A DNA stretch of 64,000 bases, from assembly GCF_052857255.1 (NCBI RefSeq), contig NC_135506.1, forward strand, positions 81,005,618-81,069,617, given 5' to 3'. The notes beneath the pieces were generated by a model. That model saw only the letters and a program-made list of their open reading frames with translations. It made no database searches and was not told where the DNA came from. Each line of letters starts with the position of its first letter. Position 1 is the stretch's first letter. Shown piece by piece: positions 36,841-47,478 of the stretch. The DNA is from Amblyomma americanum (lineage: Eukaryota > Arthropoda > Arachnida > Ixodida > Ixodidae). The translations under genes and the position numbers were made by a program.

Positions 36841-38010
36841 CAAGCAGGCACTGCTATTGTTCTTCATGTCGAGCAGCAACAGATGGCAACTGAGCTCTGC
36901 CTGCTTTACCTGCTGGTGGCGCTGCTTCCATTCCTTATGCTAGTGGCGCCACCATCCGCCATAGAACTCACGCACAACACAAGTACATGCACCATAATCG
37001 CTGTACGTTCACTGCAGTAATACCACCAAAGCGTTAATTTCAACAGTTGAACACGTGCGATGGCCTCATTGAAGTGAACCGGAATTGAACAGGGGCTACA
37101 ATGAACAAACTACGATACCACAGGAGCACGCACGCGGCGAGGCCACAACCCACATTGAACTCTACAGCCACAGCGGCAGCAACCACACCGCCCACATCGA
37201 CGTAGATAAGTAATCTTAGAAGAAGCCCCGGTGACTCCCATGGCTATGGCGTTTTGCTACTGATAACATGATCGCTGGATGAATGCCGACAGCTTCGGCC
37301 GCTGGAGAATATATAAAAAATGCACGTATAATGAGATTCGAACGCACAGCGCTATATGTGCCTTATTATACGCAAGCCCACTACTCTATATTCCATAAAC
37401 TCTATTCTATTCTAAAGATTCGTTTTTCCAGACAGTTTTCCGGGACATCGCCAGCGCTATCGAAAACGAAACATAGCAAAACATGGTCTGCTCACCTACC
37501 TGTAAAACCCATAAACGTACCCATAAAACCCGGAAAACGTCTGTCAAACAGCGTAACCACACTGGACGTATACGCATTAAATGCAGGAAAAGCTTCCAGA
37601 TGCTTTCCTCTAGCTCATCATGTATGCCTTGTCAAGAACGTCATTTCTCCTGTTCCTCTTGGCAGAGGAAATTTCAGCCCAGCAGACTTGTCTGCTTGCG
37701 ACGCTCCTGCTGTTCCTCATGCCGGCAGCGCTGGTTATTCAGTGGACATCTACAGACACCAAAACACGAAGACCCATTCCTCCACATAGACCATAACCCT
37801 CACACACTACAGCCACGAAACGCACACTCCAAGAGAGTGGCCATCTGTCCAACCACCATTACGAAAACCACGGCGACAAAGGCACAACTACCACGAACAT
37901 TAGCTCAGCAAAAAGAAACACCTCAACCATCACTCATACACACCAAGCGTCGCCACTAGCGGTGCGTCAACTGCAGCGGCAGCGGGGAACGAGCATGAGG
38001 TCAGCTTCCA
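36841..38010 (+). repeat. Exon-like units 13-14
   Basis: Three cores in 0.9 kb: CACTGCTATTGTTCTTCATG (about 36846), GCTGCTTCCATTCCTTATGC (about 36927, read ALLPFLMLVAP) and ACGCTCCTGCTGTTCCTCAT (about 37701). A/C-rich blocks follow at 37,080-37,200 and 37,740-38,010. Open frames of 168 and 158 codons overlap in different frames across the last core, as expected from low-complexity sequence. No donor as clear as in other units was seen. Confidence 0.35.
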
Positions 38011-39342
38011 CCGCGACACGGACCACTGTTCAGAAAAACTGTCCTAGCTCGACCACCACCACGACAAACTATTACGGCGATGACGACCATTTCGTTGGTA
38101 ATATGCTCTCCTGCCAAGGCTGACCAGGGATAACCAGATAACAGAAAATTAGGCGGGTTTAAGCATGGTTTGAACCTGGTTATACGAGCGAAAACTGTTA
38201 AGAGTTGACGCGCTCAGACTGGCGCACGCGTGCTTCTTTCATGGCGAGACTGAACGAGCAGCGCCGACGAAGCAGCTGTGAAATCACCGATAATCTCGTA
38301 GTATTACCGCGGCGAGGCTCCGAGCGCGCGCAGCTGCGGCGACTGCCCGCAGCGGGTCACGTTGCGTGACGTCACAGGACACACCACCGCTCTGACGGCT
38401 GAAGTGTGGTCGGAACGGCACTTGTTCTGTTCTTCATGAGGGTGGCGACTGTAATCATGTCTTCACATATTGGCATGCATTCTTTGATCGGGGCACTAGT
38501 TGTTTTATGCCGGCGGTCGTGGCCATCCCGCACTATGCGCAGCCTTGAATATAGAAACGCTGTCCTCTGCTCCCAAAATGTCCCCAGCTATAGTGCTTAC
38601 AAAGCCCCCACAGCTTCCCCTGCTAAGAGAATTGTGCACACAAGGTTACTGTGCGGAAACTATCAGAGCTGAAAGCACCTATAAGAATCCCTCGGTAACT
38701 GGCGCGGCCATGACCATCCTAATGGTAGTCATTGACATGCAACACGGCTTCGACGACCACGACAACGAATTGAGCAATGAGAAATACTGCAACATCACAG
38801 CGGTGGCCTCGTTGTTTTAGTGTTAGGCTAGTATACGAAAATTGCAGAGTTCGAACCCCTATTGCGCCTCCTGCCCTCCGGTTATCCAATCGGTACTAGG
38901 AGCAGCTTTGTACTATGCTGCTTTTGGGCGAAATAGGTCCGCGTCAACTATCGCAGCTATCGCCAACTCGAATAGTTTTCTGCCGTCTCCTTCCCGGTTG
39001 TCATACTCTTCTTTTAAGCAGTTTTTTTCCTTCACTGCTCTTGATATGTTCCTTAATAATTGCAGGAAGTTGCGGAAAGTGGAGAATATGTGGGCCGGAA
39101 TGGCTTCCGGATGGTTCTTCCGATGTTTCTCATGCCTTAGCCAAGTACTTGGTCTCACCAGGGATAAGTAAGACCCCGTTGATGATTGTCAAATGCCAGT
39201 CCATGTCACACATCACCGGGTTGCAGAGCACCGGCACGTTCCTTTTCCCTGTTCCCTTGACACAGTCTGTACCGAGCATGGCCATTTCCTTTCTTAAACC
39301 AACCACTTGCGCTTCCCTTTCCCTTCTCCATACCTTGCGGAC
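38011..39342. other. Mostly unassigned; one more unit core
   Basis: GGCACTTGTTCTGTTCTTCATG (about 38416-38437) is a further unit core without a clear A/C tail. 38,840-39,340 is pyrimidine-rich on the plus strand. No gene is supported. Confidence 0.3.
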
Positions 39343-40016
39343 CTCAGTGATGTCCTTAATAATTAATAATTGGTTTTTTGGGGGGAAAGGAAATGGCGCA
39401 GTATCTGTCTCATATATCTTTGGACACCTGAAACGCGCCGTAAGAGAAGGGATAAAGGAGGGAGTGAAAGATAATAATAATAATTGGTTTTGGGGGAAGG
39501 AAATGGCGCAGTATCTGTCTCATATATCTTTGGACACCTGAACCGCGCCGTAAGGGAAGGGTTAAAGGAGGGATTGAAAGAGGAAAGGAAGAAAGAGGTG
39601 CCGTAGTGGAGGGCTAGGGAATAATTTCGACCACCTGGGGATCTTTAACGTGCACTGACATCGCACAGCACACGGGCGCCTTAGCGTTTGGCCTCCATAA
39701 AAACGCAGCCGCCGCGGTCGGGTTCGAACCCGGGAACTCCGGTTCAGTAGTCGAGCGCCCTAACCACTGAGCCACCACGGCGGGTAGGGAGTGAAAGAAA
39801 AAAGGAAGAATAGGTGCCGTAGTGGAGGGCTCCGGAATAATTTCTACCACCTGGGGATCTTTAACGTGCACTGACATCGCACAGCACACGGGCGCCTTAG
39901 CGTTTTTCCTCCATAAAAACGCAGCCGCCGCGGTCGGGTTCGAACCCGGGAACTCCGGATCAGTAGTCGAGCGCCCTAACCACTGAGCCACCGCGGCGGG
40001 GCTCAGTGATGTCCTT
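39343..40016 (-). mobile_element. Outer SINE with 15-bp target duplication, interrupted by an inner SINE
   Basis: CTCAGTGATGTCCTT flanks the insertion at 39343-39357 and 40002-40016. Reading on the minus strand from 40001: a tRNA-like head with box A TGGCTCAGTGG and box B GGTTCGAACCC, the CTGTGCGATGTCAGTGCACG body to about 39786, then after the inner insertion the 3' half (TACGGCGCGTTTCAGGTGTC to GCGCCATTTCC) to a tail of ATT repeats at 39,358-39,375. Without the inner copy it is about 330 bp long, the family's full length here. Confidence 0.9.
39472..39785 (-). mobile_element. Inner SINE, full length, inserted in the outer SINE
   Basis: A complete 314-bp copy: tRNA head (box A TGGCTCAGTGG and box B GGTTCGAACCC both perfect), body, and an (ATT)n tail at 39,472-39,485. 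It is flanked by a duplicated AGGGAGTGAAAGA at 39459-39471 and 39786-39798, which is sequence of the outer SINE. It therefore inserted later. Head boxes are intact and the sequence is close to its host copy, so both are fairly young. Confidence 0.9.
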
Positions 40017-40880
40017 CATTATTACTTTTCATCCCCTCAAACCGTTATTTATTGTCCACGGGTCCTCCCCATTGCCTTTAAATCCCAACTGGCGTCCGCA
40101 TCTCTGCCTTCTTCCCAGCGCTTCTCATTTCACCATCCTTTCCGGGTGCACAATTGGCCGTTTCTTCACTCATGGGACTTCTTGCTATCATGCCGGCCGT
40201 AGACGGGGGCACCAAATGGCCAATTTTGGTGGGCTTTTGCCCTGCCTCTGCTACCCAGGCATGGGGTTTTGTCCCTTTTGTTCGGCACGGGTTCACCATT
40301 GTTCTCTGCGCGCAGGATTAGTCTTTTCTCTTGGCATAGGCCCACTGTTGCCGCTTTTCACACTCCTCTCTTTCTCCTACCTTATTTGTCAATCGGTAAT
40401 TTCTTCTCTACCCGTTCTTCTATACTCACCCTTATCCTCTTTCTTTCCCTCTGTACTCTCCTCTTCTACCCTCTACAGTGTCTTCCTTTTCTTCCTCCCG
40501 TTTGTAAATTGCGCCTTCTTGCCAGCAACCATTAAGCGCTAAAATTTTGGTGCACAAGAGCCGGCTTCCAACCTCATTCTTCTTTCAGTGACCTCTTTTA
40601 ACGGGACTTTTCTGCTCTGCTTTGCTCGCCTTGCTGCACCTTTTAAGTTTGTTTGACAGATTTTCTTATTGGATTTTGTCATGAAATCTTCTTTGGGCGC
40701 CTCTTCGCCTGTAATCTTTTCTGGACTGGTTTACACAGGCTATAACTATCTTTCTGCAACCTGTGTTTTGGTTGTTACCTGCCATCTGACGAGTTTGACA
40801 CAAGGGGTCACATAATTGGAAATTGGCATTTGATTCCAGCTTGCGTTGATGCAAACATCTTGTAGTGTGGCGCTCTATAT
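40017..40880. other. No supported gene
   Basis: Pyrimidine-rich on the plus strand, so the long open frames at 40006-40542 are hydrophobic by composition. No motif was recognised. Confidence 0.35.
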
Positions 40881-41090
40881 CCCAGTTGCTCTTATGCCAC
40901 TTAAATTCATGATCAGCATCAAATACCGTAACCGCAGATACGAAGTCCTGCCCGCCAATGGCGACGACCGCAAATACGTCCAGAATACGTGCTACTGCGA
41001 ATGTGCGAATCATCAGCAGTGCAACTACGAGAGCAGCTGCAGCTGCACTGCAAACACGGTGGCCCCAACCACGACATCATCTTTCTAGAA
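40881..41090 (+). repeat. Exon-like unit 15, weak
   Basis: CCAGTTGCTCTTATGCCACT (about 40881) has the shape of the unit core and is followed by an A/C-rich stretch (40,960-41,090). A donor-like AAAAAGGTGAGAG is at about 41,596, rather far downstream. Membership in the series is tentative. Confidence 0.25.
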
Positions 41091-41734
41091 AGCAACGCAT
41101 TTCACTAGCCATAACGGTCATGGTCTTGTTACAGCCCTTAAGAGCACGTACAGATAAAACCGGCGCGAGAGACAGAGTGCAAGAAACATGGAGAGCCAAT
41201 AACGACCGGAACCGAAATCCCAGTCTTCTGCTCGTTAGGCCACCAGAACCGCGCTCCATCGGTAGCTTCCGGAATCGGGTTTTCGTCGTTCTACTGGTCC
41301 CGGGTCTCTTCTGGTCATACGCCACGTCCCACGGGCCTCCAGCCATCGGCTTTCTTCCTCCTGGCTGCCGGGTCTCCTGTGCCTTCGGACATCGCTATCC
41401 TGCCGTCCCGCTTGCCGAAAGGGTCCCCTTCGCCAGTGGTCGTGCCGATGAACTTTTGGAGAGAAGTTACCTACTTCCCGAAAGAAGCTGACGTCATCGT
41501 TACATGGGCCGACGGCACAGAATACGTCGTGAGCTGAGCTAGGACATCCGTGATGACCTTACGTCGCCACCTGGTACACAACCGGACAAGAAAAAGGTGA
41601 GAGTTCCCTTGCATTTTACCGATGGTGTAAAATGTGCAGACAGTAAGTAACAAGCGCGCCAGAGAAATTGAAATGCTTTAAAGACGCCTCTCTGGGGTTA
41701 CACACCATGAGAATAGCGGCCATTAAATAGAAGA

Positions 41735-41945
41735 GAACAGTCGCTGAAACCGACGAAACCGAATGTTTCTATTGTTTTTAGGTTGTTGATCAACAGAAAA
41801 TTAGTAGCGTACTCATTTCTTACGTGGACAATCTCTGGTTAGAAAAGAGAATAAAAACACCCACGCTCGAAATGAACCTGCGGCCTCCGCATGTCGCGAG
41901 CGGTGCTTTGCCAACCGAGCTAAGACGGCGGCCGCGCAGACTTCT
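41735..41945 (-). mobile_element. Third tRNA-derived SINE type
   Basis: On the minus strand: a tRNA-like head (TTAGCTCGGTTGGCAAAGCA as box A region, GCAGGTTCATTTCGAGC as box B region), then GGACAATTGTCC-like spacer DNA, then GTACGCTACTAATTTTCTGT and GTTGATCAACAACC. The tail part recurs at 42.2-42.35 kb. The cloverleaf does not close well, so this is a SINE head and not a tRNA gene. Confidence 0.55.
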
Positions 41946-42214
41946 TCTTTCGAGGGTTTTTACGTTGCACGTAACCCAATCCTAAGAATTAAGACCAGCA
42001 ACCCGTAACGGCAGACGTAGGAACATCCTGTTATACCGCAAATGTCACGTGGAACGTGATCGAATGCTGATTGAAGGCGGAGGCTCCGCGAAACTATGCT
42101 ATGCTTCAAAAGGCATCAAGACCGCCACAACAAAGGCCCTCCTCTGGCTATTTAGCAGCCAGGTCAGGGAACTGAGGGGCTTTTACCCACACGCATGAAG
42201 GAAGCCAACGGTTT

Positions 42215-42365
42215 CTGAAGCGGACAGAAGACAAGGGGAATTTTACCTTTTGTTTTATTATGCAGTTGATCAACCGGAAATTAATAGCGTAACAATTTTT
42301 TTCATTAAAGAATTTATTAGATAGTAGAAAACCAAAAGTGTCCCCGATTTAGCTGGTTAAGATTA
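42215..42365 (-). mobile_element. Second copy of the third SINE type, headless
   Basis: GTTGATCAACCGGAAATTAA then TAGCGTAACAA (42,268 on) matches GTTGATCAACAGAAAATTAG then TAGCGTACTCA at 41,788, and the outer flanks (GAAGACAAGGGGAATTTTAC versus GACGAAACCGAATG) are distantly alike. The tRNA head is missing. 41,946-42,214 between them has no gene. Confidence 0.5.
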
Positions 42366-43300
42366 ATGCGACTCAGGCGCGCTAACACGTTTGCCGTTGT
42401 TTAGCGAGTTGCACCAAACTTTCTTGCCGTCGTTCCTCAGCTCGGAACAGTGTAAATTGGAGGCACATGGGAGAGGCCATTGCCCTGGAGTGGGCGTAGT
42501 CAGGCTCGTGATGATGACGGTGGTGGTGCCGATGAAGGGTATGAAGCAGGTTGTGATGACGCCACGTGGTCACGTGACCTAGGTGTCCCACCTAGGTTGC
42601 TGAAGTGGCCGGTTGCTCCGGATGACCGAATTATTTACACGCTCACTGTACCACGGGTCGGTCACGTGGTGTATTCCTGCTATGCAGCGGGAATACTGAA
42701 TGCCGCTATGATGCCGTGGGAGAGCTCACATTGTTCAAAGAGTCTGATAAAAACATATGCCAAACAGTGGTTGCCATTTTTAGCCTGTTATAATAAGATC
42801 GCCGACAGCTATCTGCTGAGTCACTTTGCACCCAAGAAAACTTAAGGGTGGTCCACCGATCGGAAACGACAAGCAGGGCCCCGAAAATCACGGCCGCAGT
42901 AAACGTGTTAATATAGGTTTCACAATAAGACAACCTTTGGACGCTTCACACGCGCGGTTGTATGTATGGTATGCGCGCGATATCAGATTCAAAATTCAAG
43001 ATATTGCTCTGCTGATCAACGAATCTGCTCGCATAGTGGTGCAAAGCAATAAGACTTGATATGGGCCGTATATCCATAAGATGCGCGCAAGCTTTGTTTC
43101 CTCTCTTTGTTTGCATTTCTTTTTAAAAATGAAAGCAATACTCATAATGCACTTCTTCTGACGCTCGTTCATTCTAGGTCATTTCACCGCGCTAAACGAA
43201 GCCTCGCCTTCAACCGGGGTGACATCGGAGCCTCCTGCCGCTTTCGTGTTGGCCTCTGCCACCGTTCTCCTGCAGACGATGCCACATCCATATAGCCGCG
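42366..43300. other. No supported gene
   Basis: Contains the second copy of the GTTGTGATGACG block (about 42,550) also seen at 24.6 kb. Open frames are short and uncharacteristic. Confidence 0.35.
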
Positions 43301-43640
43301 TTCAAGGGTGGACAGTGCTTCTAATCATGCCCGCTCTCATCATCTTGTGTGAGCCCCCCTGGCAGGCATCGGCGAAACATTTTCTGTTCTTCTTGCCGAT
43401 GGCCGCGGCAGGCCAGCTGAAACTTCCAAGTGCCGCAGCGCAGTCCACAAAGCATCTTCGGTCAGAGCGACCACAGCGAACAGCGCTGACAAGCACCGCA
43501 ACGTTTGTAAACCACTATGCACACAGTATCACGAAGAGAACCGCCGCAAGTGCGACGACCACTCTCACGAAGCATCCACTAGTACCATGCACCACAGCCA
43601 TCTCTGCTTAGCCCCAACCCCTTATCGCACGACACACGCC
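43301..43640 (+). repeat. Exon-like unit 16, last of the series
   Basis: The cores GTGCTTCTAATCATGCCCGC (about 43315) and TTTCTGTTCTTCTTGCCGAT (about 43381) precede an A/C-rich block that passes into the minisatellite. A 130-codon frame (43219-43611) is open through both cores (VLLIMPALIILC, FLFFLPMAAAG), signal-peptide-like in composition, then Ser/Thr-rich. No known family. Confidence 0.4.
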
Positions 43641-44585
43641 AACCACAATCTCAGCTAACAGTTTCATGTACACATCTCAATGAGTTTCACGCTCACATAT
43701 CCATCAGTTTCGTGGTGAAATCTGCATCAGTTACCGCAACGCCAGGCAAACACACACCAACCACAATCTCAGCTACCAGTTTCATGTACACATCTCCATG
43801 TGTATCACGCTCACATATGTATCAGTTTCGTGGTCAAATCTGCATCAGTTACCGCAACGCCAGGCACACACACACACCAACCACAATCTCAGCTAACAGT
43901 TTCATGTACACATCTCCATGTGTATCACGCTCACATATGCACCAGTTTCGTGGTCAAATCTGCATCAGTTACCGCAACGCCAGGAACACGCACACGCCAA
44001 CCACAATCTCAGCTAACAGTTTCATGTACGCGTCTCCACGAGTTTCACGCTCACATATCCATCAGTTTCGTGGTGAAATCTGCATCAGTTACCGCAACGC
44101 CAGGCAAACACACACCAACCACAATCTCAGCTACCAGTTTCATGTACACATCTCCATGTGTATCACGCTCACATATGCACCAGTTTCGTGGTCAAATCTG
44201 CATCAGTTACCGCAACGCCAGGCACACACACACACCAACCACAATCTCAGCTAACAGTTTCATGTACGCGTCTCCACGAGTTTCACGCTCACATATGTAT
44301 CAGTTTCGTGGTCAAATCTTCATCAGTTACCGCAACGCCAGGAACACGCACACGCCAACCACAATCTCAGCTAACAGTTTCATGTACGCATATCCATAAA
44401 TTTCACGCTCACATATGCATCAGTTTCGTGGTCAAATCTGCATCAGTTACCGCAAAGCCAGGAACACGCACACGCCAACCACAATCTCTGTTAACAGTTT
44501 CATGTACGCATCTCCATGAGCTTCACGCTCAAATATGCATCAGTTTCGTGGTCAAATCTGCATCAGTTACCGCAACGCCAGGCAT
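43641..44585 (+). repeat. Minisatellite, eight units of 118-120 bp
   Basis: Unit starts (AACCACAATCTCAGCTA) lie at 43641, 43759, 43879, 43999, 44117, 44237, 44357 and 44477, giving periods 118, 120, 120, 118, 120, 120, 120. Units 1 and 4 share diagnostic bases (ATATCCATCAG, GTGAAATC, GGCAAACAC) and so do 2 and 5, which suggests that a three-unit block was copied. Two 120-bp units equal 80 codons, so all three plus-strand frames stay open for 170-200 codons. The 118-bp units shift frame. I judge it non-coding. Confidence 0.95.
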
Positions 44586-45963
44586 AAGGGAACAATCGGG
44601 CGACGGCCACAAATATACTGGCTCACTGAGCCATATCAGCATATCTACAACATGTTGGTTGCGACACCATCGATTGTACTAAATCGCTAAAACTATCCGC
44701 TGACCGCTTACGACACATAGGCGACGTGAACGTGGTGTTCTGCAATGAAGTGTGCATTTTTCTCCTATAAAATGCAGTCTCAGCGTATCAGTGCTTGAAG
44801 GGAACACATGTATCACGCGACTGTAGCCAGGTTGGAAACGACAGTTGAAACCTAGGATCTGAACGTAGTAAATGTTGCAGTCATCTGGAGTGAACCAATC
44901 GTATTTTTCATATTTTGCTTCGTGAACAGCCAATCTCTCCAGCACTGATCCTGTAACATACGACAATGCAAGATACAGACCAGAATACGCTACTTTCGCA
45001 CCGCGACCGGTTCGCGCGTCGTATCAAGTTTCGGTATGAGGGGCCGTCTTCCGCCGTGCTGCCAAAACACTACGTGCAAAAACAGAGCTTTGTGACCATA
45101 GCAGCCGGGTTGTGGAGCGCTGTGTGCGATGTGCGCGACGCATGTTGAGAGCACTGCCGCTGCGAAGTGTTCACCCTGCATAGTTCCCATTATTGAGGTG
45201 TTAAAACTGCCGAAGTGCATCGAATATAGATTGGTGATTTCCAGAGAATACGAGTAAAGTACCAAAGCACCAGTAAGTACTGTTTGAAACGGTCGACCGT
45301 GGCCGTCACCATACATTCGGGAGGGCGTGAATAAACATCTTCCTTGTGGTCTTGAAAGCCTGTTTCCTTGCTGCGAGCCACTCTGTCACTCTCCCCCCCA
45401 CCTCCCCCCCCCCCCCCCCCCGCGTAGGTTTCGTGTGCTTAGTGTTGCCCCACTGTGTACAGTACGTGTGGTGACGGTTGGTTGAGGCCTGCGGCTGGCG
45501 CGAAGCTCGAACCCAAGGTGGTTGATGTCATGTGCCCCACCGTAGCAACCACTACACCGACCGATTGAAGCCCTGCGCCAGTGCTGCTGCCCAGCCAAGC
45601 AAGGCAGGCACGCAAGTGCAGCCCGAAGCTACAGCGTTGGTTTTCTGTGTTCACCCTTTACAGCCGCATCGATGTACTGGGTTAAGCTGAAACAGCGCGG
45701 TGGCTTGCAGTACAACCGACAAAAGGCAATTATGAGCCCATTTCGATAGTTGGGAGCAGCTGGGGTTTGTAGCGATCGAGTGCTACAAAACAGGATTGCC
45801 CGAACTATTGAACCCTCCCTCATATTTTGCGTCTTTGCAATGGAAGCGCTAGCTTTGGCGGTCCCTATACCCTGATTGTTGTCAGCGTTTTGCGTACGAA
45901 CGATAATGGGCTGACAAAATCGCATGCGAATTTCTTGCACTCACCGGAGGCATTTGTCCTGGA
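44586..45963. other. No supported gene; C homopolymer
   Basis: A run of 18 C at 45404-45421 follows a shorter C-run. Open frames of about 100 codons on the minus strand have no motifs. Confidence 0.4.
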
Positions 45964-46085
45964 CAAGAGCGTCGTTCAAGCGCAAAGAACTTGGACGGAG
46001 AAAGACTTGGACAACGCGAGCGCTTACTTCCAACACAAGCACATTAAAGACACCTTGCTGTATGACGTCAACTGATAGCACCACC

Positions 46086-46470
46086 GACATGAAGTAGCCG
46101 AACGCAAAAACTTTGTCTCCTTGTTAGTCAGTGTTATAGATGGCGCGGTGACGAAGGATGAACCCGCTTTTCTAATCAAATTTGCTCTAACGCCCTGACG
46201 CCTGCTTATCTTGCGCGCGCTGAAGAAAGGTTTACATGGCTTTTTATCCTTTTCAACGCAGTACAGACAATGGTCAGGAAGATAATCTATTGACGTCATC
46301 ACAATCTGCTCACCGTGGCAGGTGGCAATAACCCCATCGAACTGCTATAATTGCACGCCTTCCTCCTGTGCTCCAACAATCTTTCATTCAGACATTGGCC
46401 AGTATGACCGTTGTACATAGAGCCATACGATACGAAAATTTCATACCAGAAGCACATGCTACATAAGGAG
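46086..46470 (-). pseudogene. GIY-YIG endonuclease end of a Penelope-like element, left arm
   Basis: On the minus strand the reading YGSMYNGHTGQCLNERLLEH gives way, after a frameshift, to CVEKDKKPCKPFFSARKISR. These align with the right-arm copy (GSRYIGHTGRCLNERLLQHR; NKNPCKPFLG). The YIG has become YNG, and the frame is broken, so this copy is inactive. Confidence 0.7.
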
Positions 46471-46617
46471 TGCATGATAACGCATGTTTCTAAATGCTTT
46501 GGAAAGGATTAGTCAATTTGATTTCCTTTTGAAGATCTCACGCGAGAGAATCTGAAAAAACTAGCCAATGTGACTAACCTTTTCCAAACGCTTTAAGCGT
46601 CATGCGGTATCAAGCAC

Positions 46618-46902
46618 CCCTTTTGTAGCATGCGCGTCTGGAATGTAATTCTCCTATCGAATGGCTCTAGGTACATCGGTCATACTGGCCGATGTCTGAA
46701 TGAAAGATTGCTGCAGCATAGGAGGAACGTATGTAAATATCTAGATGGTAATCTTTGTGAACGTTGTCATGACGACGCTGAAAAGAATAAAAATCCATGT
46801 AAACCTTTCTTAGGCGCATGCACGGTAGTGGGCAAGCGTAGGTGCCAGGATGTTAGAGGAATAATAGAGGCAGGTATGATTAGGGCACTGACTAACCAGT
46901 AA
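46618..46902 (+). pseudogene. GIY-YIG endonuclease end of a Penelope-like element, right arm
   Basis: A 90-codon open frame holds WNVILLSNGSRYIGHTGRCL, with the YIG box, the following Arg (GRCLNERL), a Cys/His-containing middle, and the IIEA box (VRGIIEAGMI) near the C-terminus. A CGIKHPFC stretch before it matches the linker found ahead of GIY-YIG in such elements. This is the nuclease that opens the target site in Penelope-like elements. The reverse transcriptase part is missing upstream. It is open but partial, so it is annotated as a relic. Confidence 0.75.
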
Positions 46903-47094
46903 ACAATATGCTGTATGCCTCCTAAGAAGCAAGTGGTACATACAAGCTGTATTAGGTCTCGTGAATCTTTTGAAACAGCAGCAATTAGTTTTACACCCCT
47001 GTCGAACGCATGATACTTATAGCACAAAAAAATGGCAATTAAATTGCAGCATATATTGGCCAAATGTTTAGGGGAATCCCCCAAGGTGGAATAA

Positions 47095-47238
47095 ATTTGT
47101 AATAAGAGAGTAATTACTCATTGGCATCCACCCGTACGCAGCCATGCGGCTACAAAGGAGAGCTATACTGCTTTCCTTTGCAGCCGTATGGCTGAGTTCG
47201 GGCGGGTGCGAATGAGTAATTACTCCCTTATTACAAAT
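47095..47238. mobile_element. 144-bp foldback (MITE-like) palindrome
   Basis: Arms of about 64 bases (47095-47158 and 47175-47238) pair almost fully: ATTTGTAATAAGAGAGTAAT pairs with ATTACTCCCTTATTACAAAT, and GCAGCCATGCGGCT with AGCCGTATGGCTG. A 16-base loop separates them. It could form a long hairpin. The right arm resembles the body of the SINE at 24.06-24.13 kb (GCCGTATGACTG, AATGAGTAATTA, CTACTACAAAT). Confidence 0.85.
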
Positions 47239-47478
47239 GAAGCATACTGTGGCTCTGCCGACACTCGTTCGCCAGCAGAGTTCCTAATTAGTGTTGACGA
47301 ACTCGAATTGAAAAATATTTCGTTTTTGCGTGCGGCCACTTGATGTCGGCTGTGCTGTAAGTTGACGTCAGGAAGCAAGGTGTATTTAAAGTGCTTTTGT
47401 GTCGTTACAGTTGGAAGTAGACGCTCGTGTTGTCAAGTCTTTCTCTGTCCGTTTTCTTTGCGCTTGTACTTACTGGGT

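Larger units (their letters stand above)
45964..47478. mobile_element. Palindromic pair of Penelope-like element ends
   Basis: The left half (45964-46515) and right half (46571-47478) are inverted copies. The inner pair is CTTTGGAAAGGATTAGTCA (46497-46515) versus TGACTAACCTTTTCCAAACG (46571-46590). The outer pair is CAAGCGCAAAGAACTTGGAC... on the left versus its complement near 47,450-47,478. Each half holds a decayed GIY-YIG domain reading outward, then the same 3' region. The right half has about 400 extra bases, including the palindrome at 47.1 kb. Inverted, partly doubled copies are a known habit of Penelope-like elements. Confidence 0.75.

Noticed and set aside
39614..39991. 125-codon minus-strand open frame with two near-identical halves
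   Set aside because: It is the two SINE heads read as protein. The repeat is the nested SINE, not a gene.
40006..40542. 178-codon plus-strand open frame with membrane-like segments
   Set aside because: Pyrimidine-rich DNA gives Leu/Ser/Phe by composition. It starts at the SINE target duplication and overlaps another open frame.
41860..41945. Possible tRNA gene
   Set aside because: Box A and B words are present, but acceptor and anticodon stems do not pair and the sequence runs on into SINE body.
43712..44682. Three long plus-strand open frames with a 40-residue repeat
   Set aside because: All three frames are open over the same minisatellite, and 118-bp units shift the frame. A real repeat protein would favour one frame.
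47095..47238. Rho-independent terminator or structured RNA gene
   Set aside because: The long hairpin is in a eukaryotic repeat context with arms like a SINE body. A foldback element fits better.
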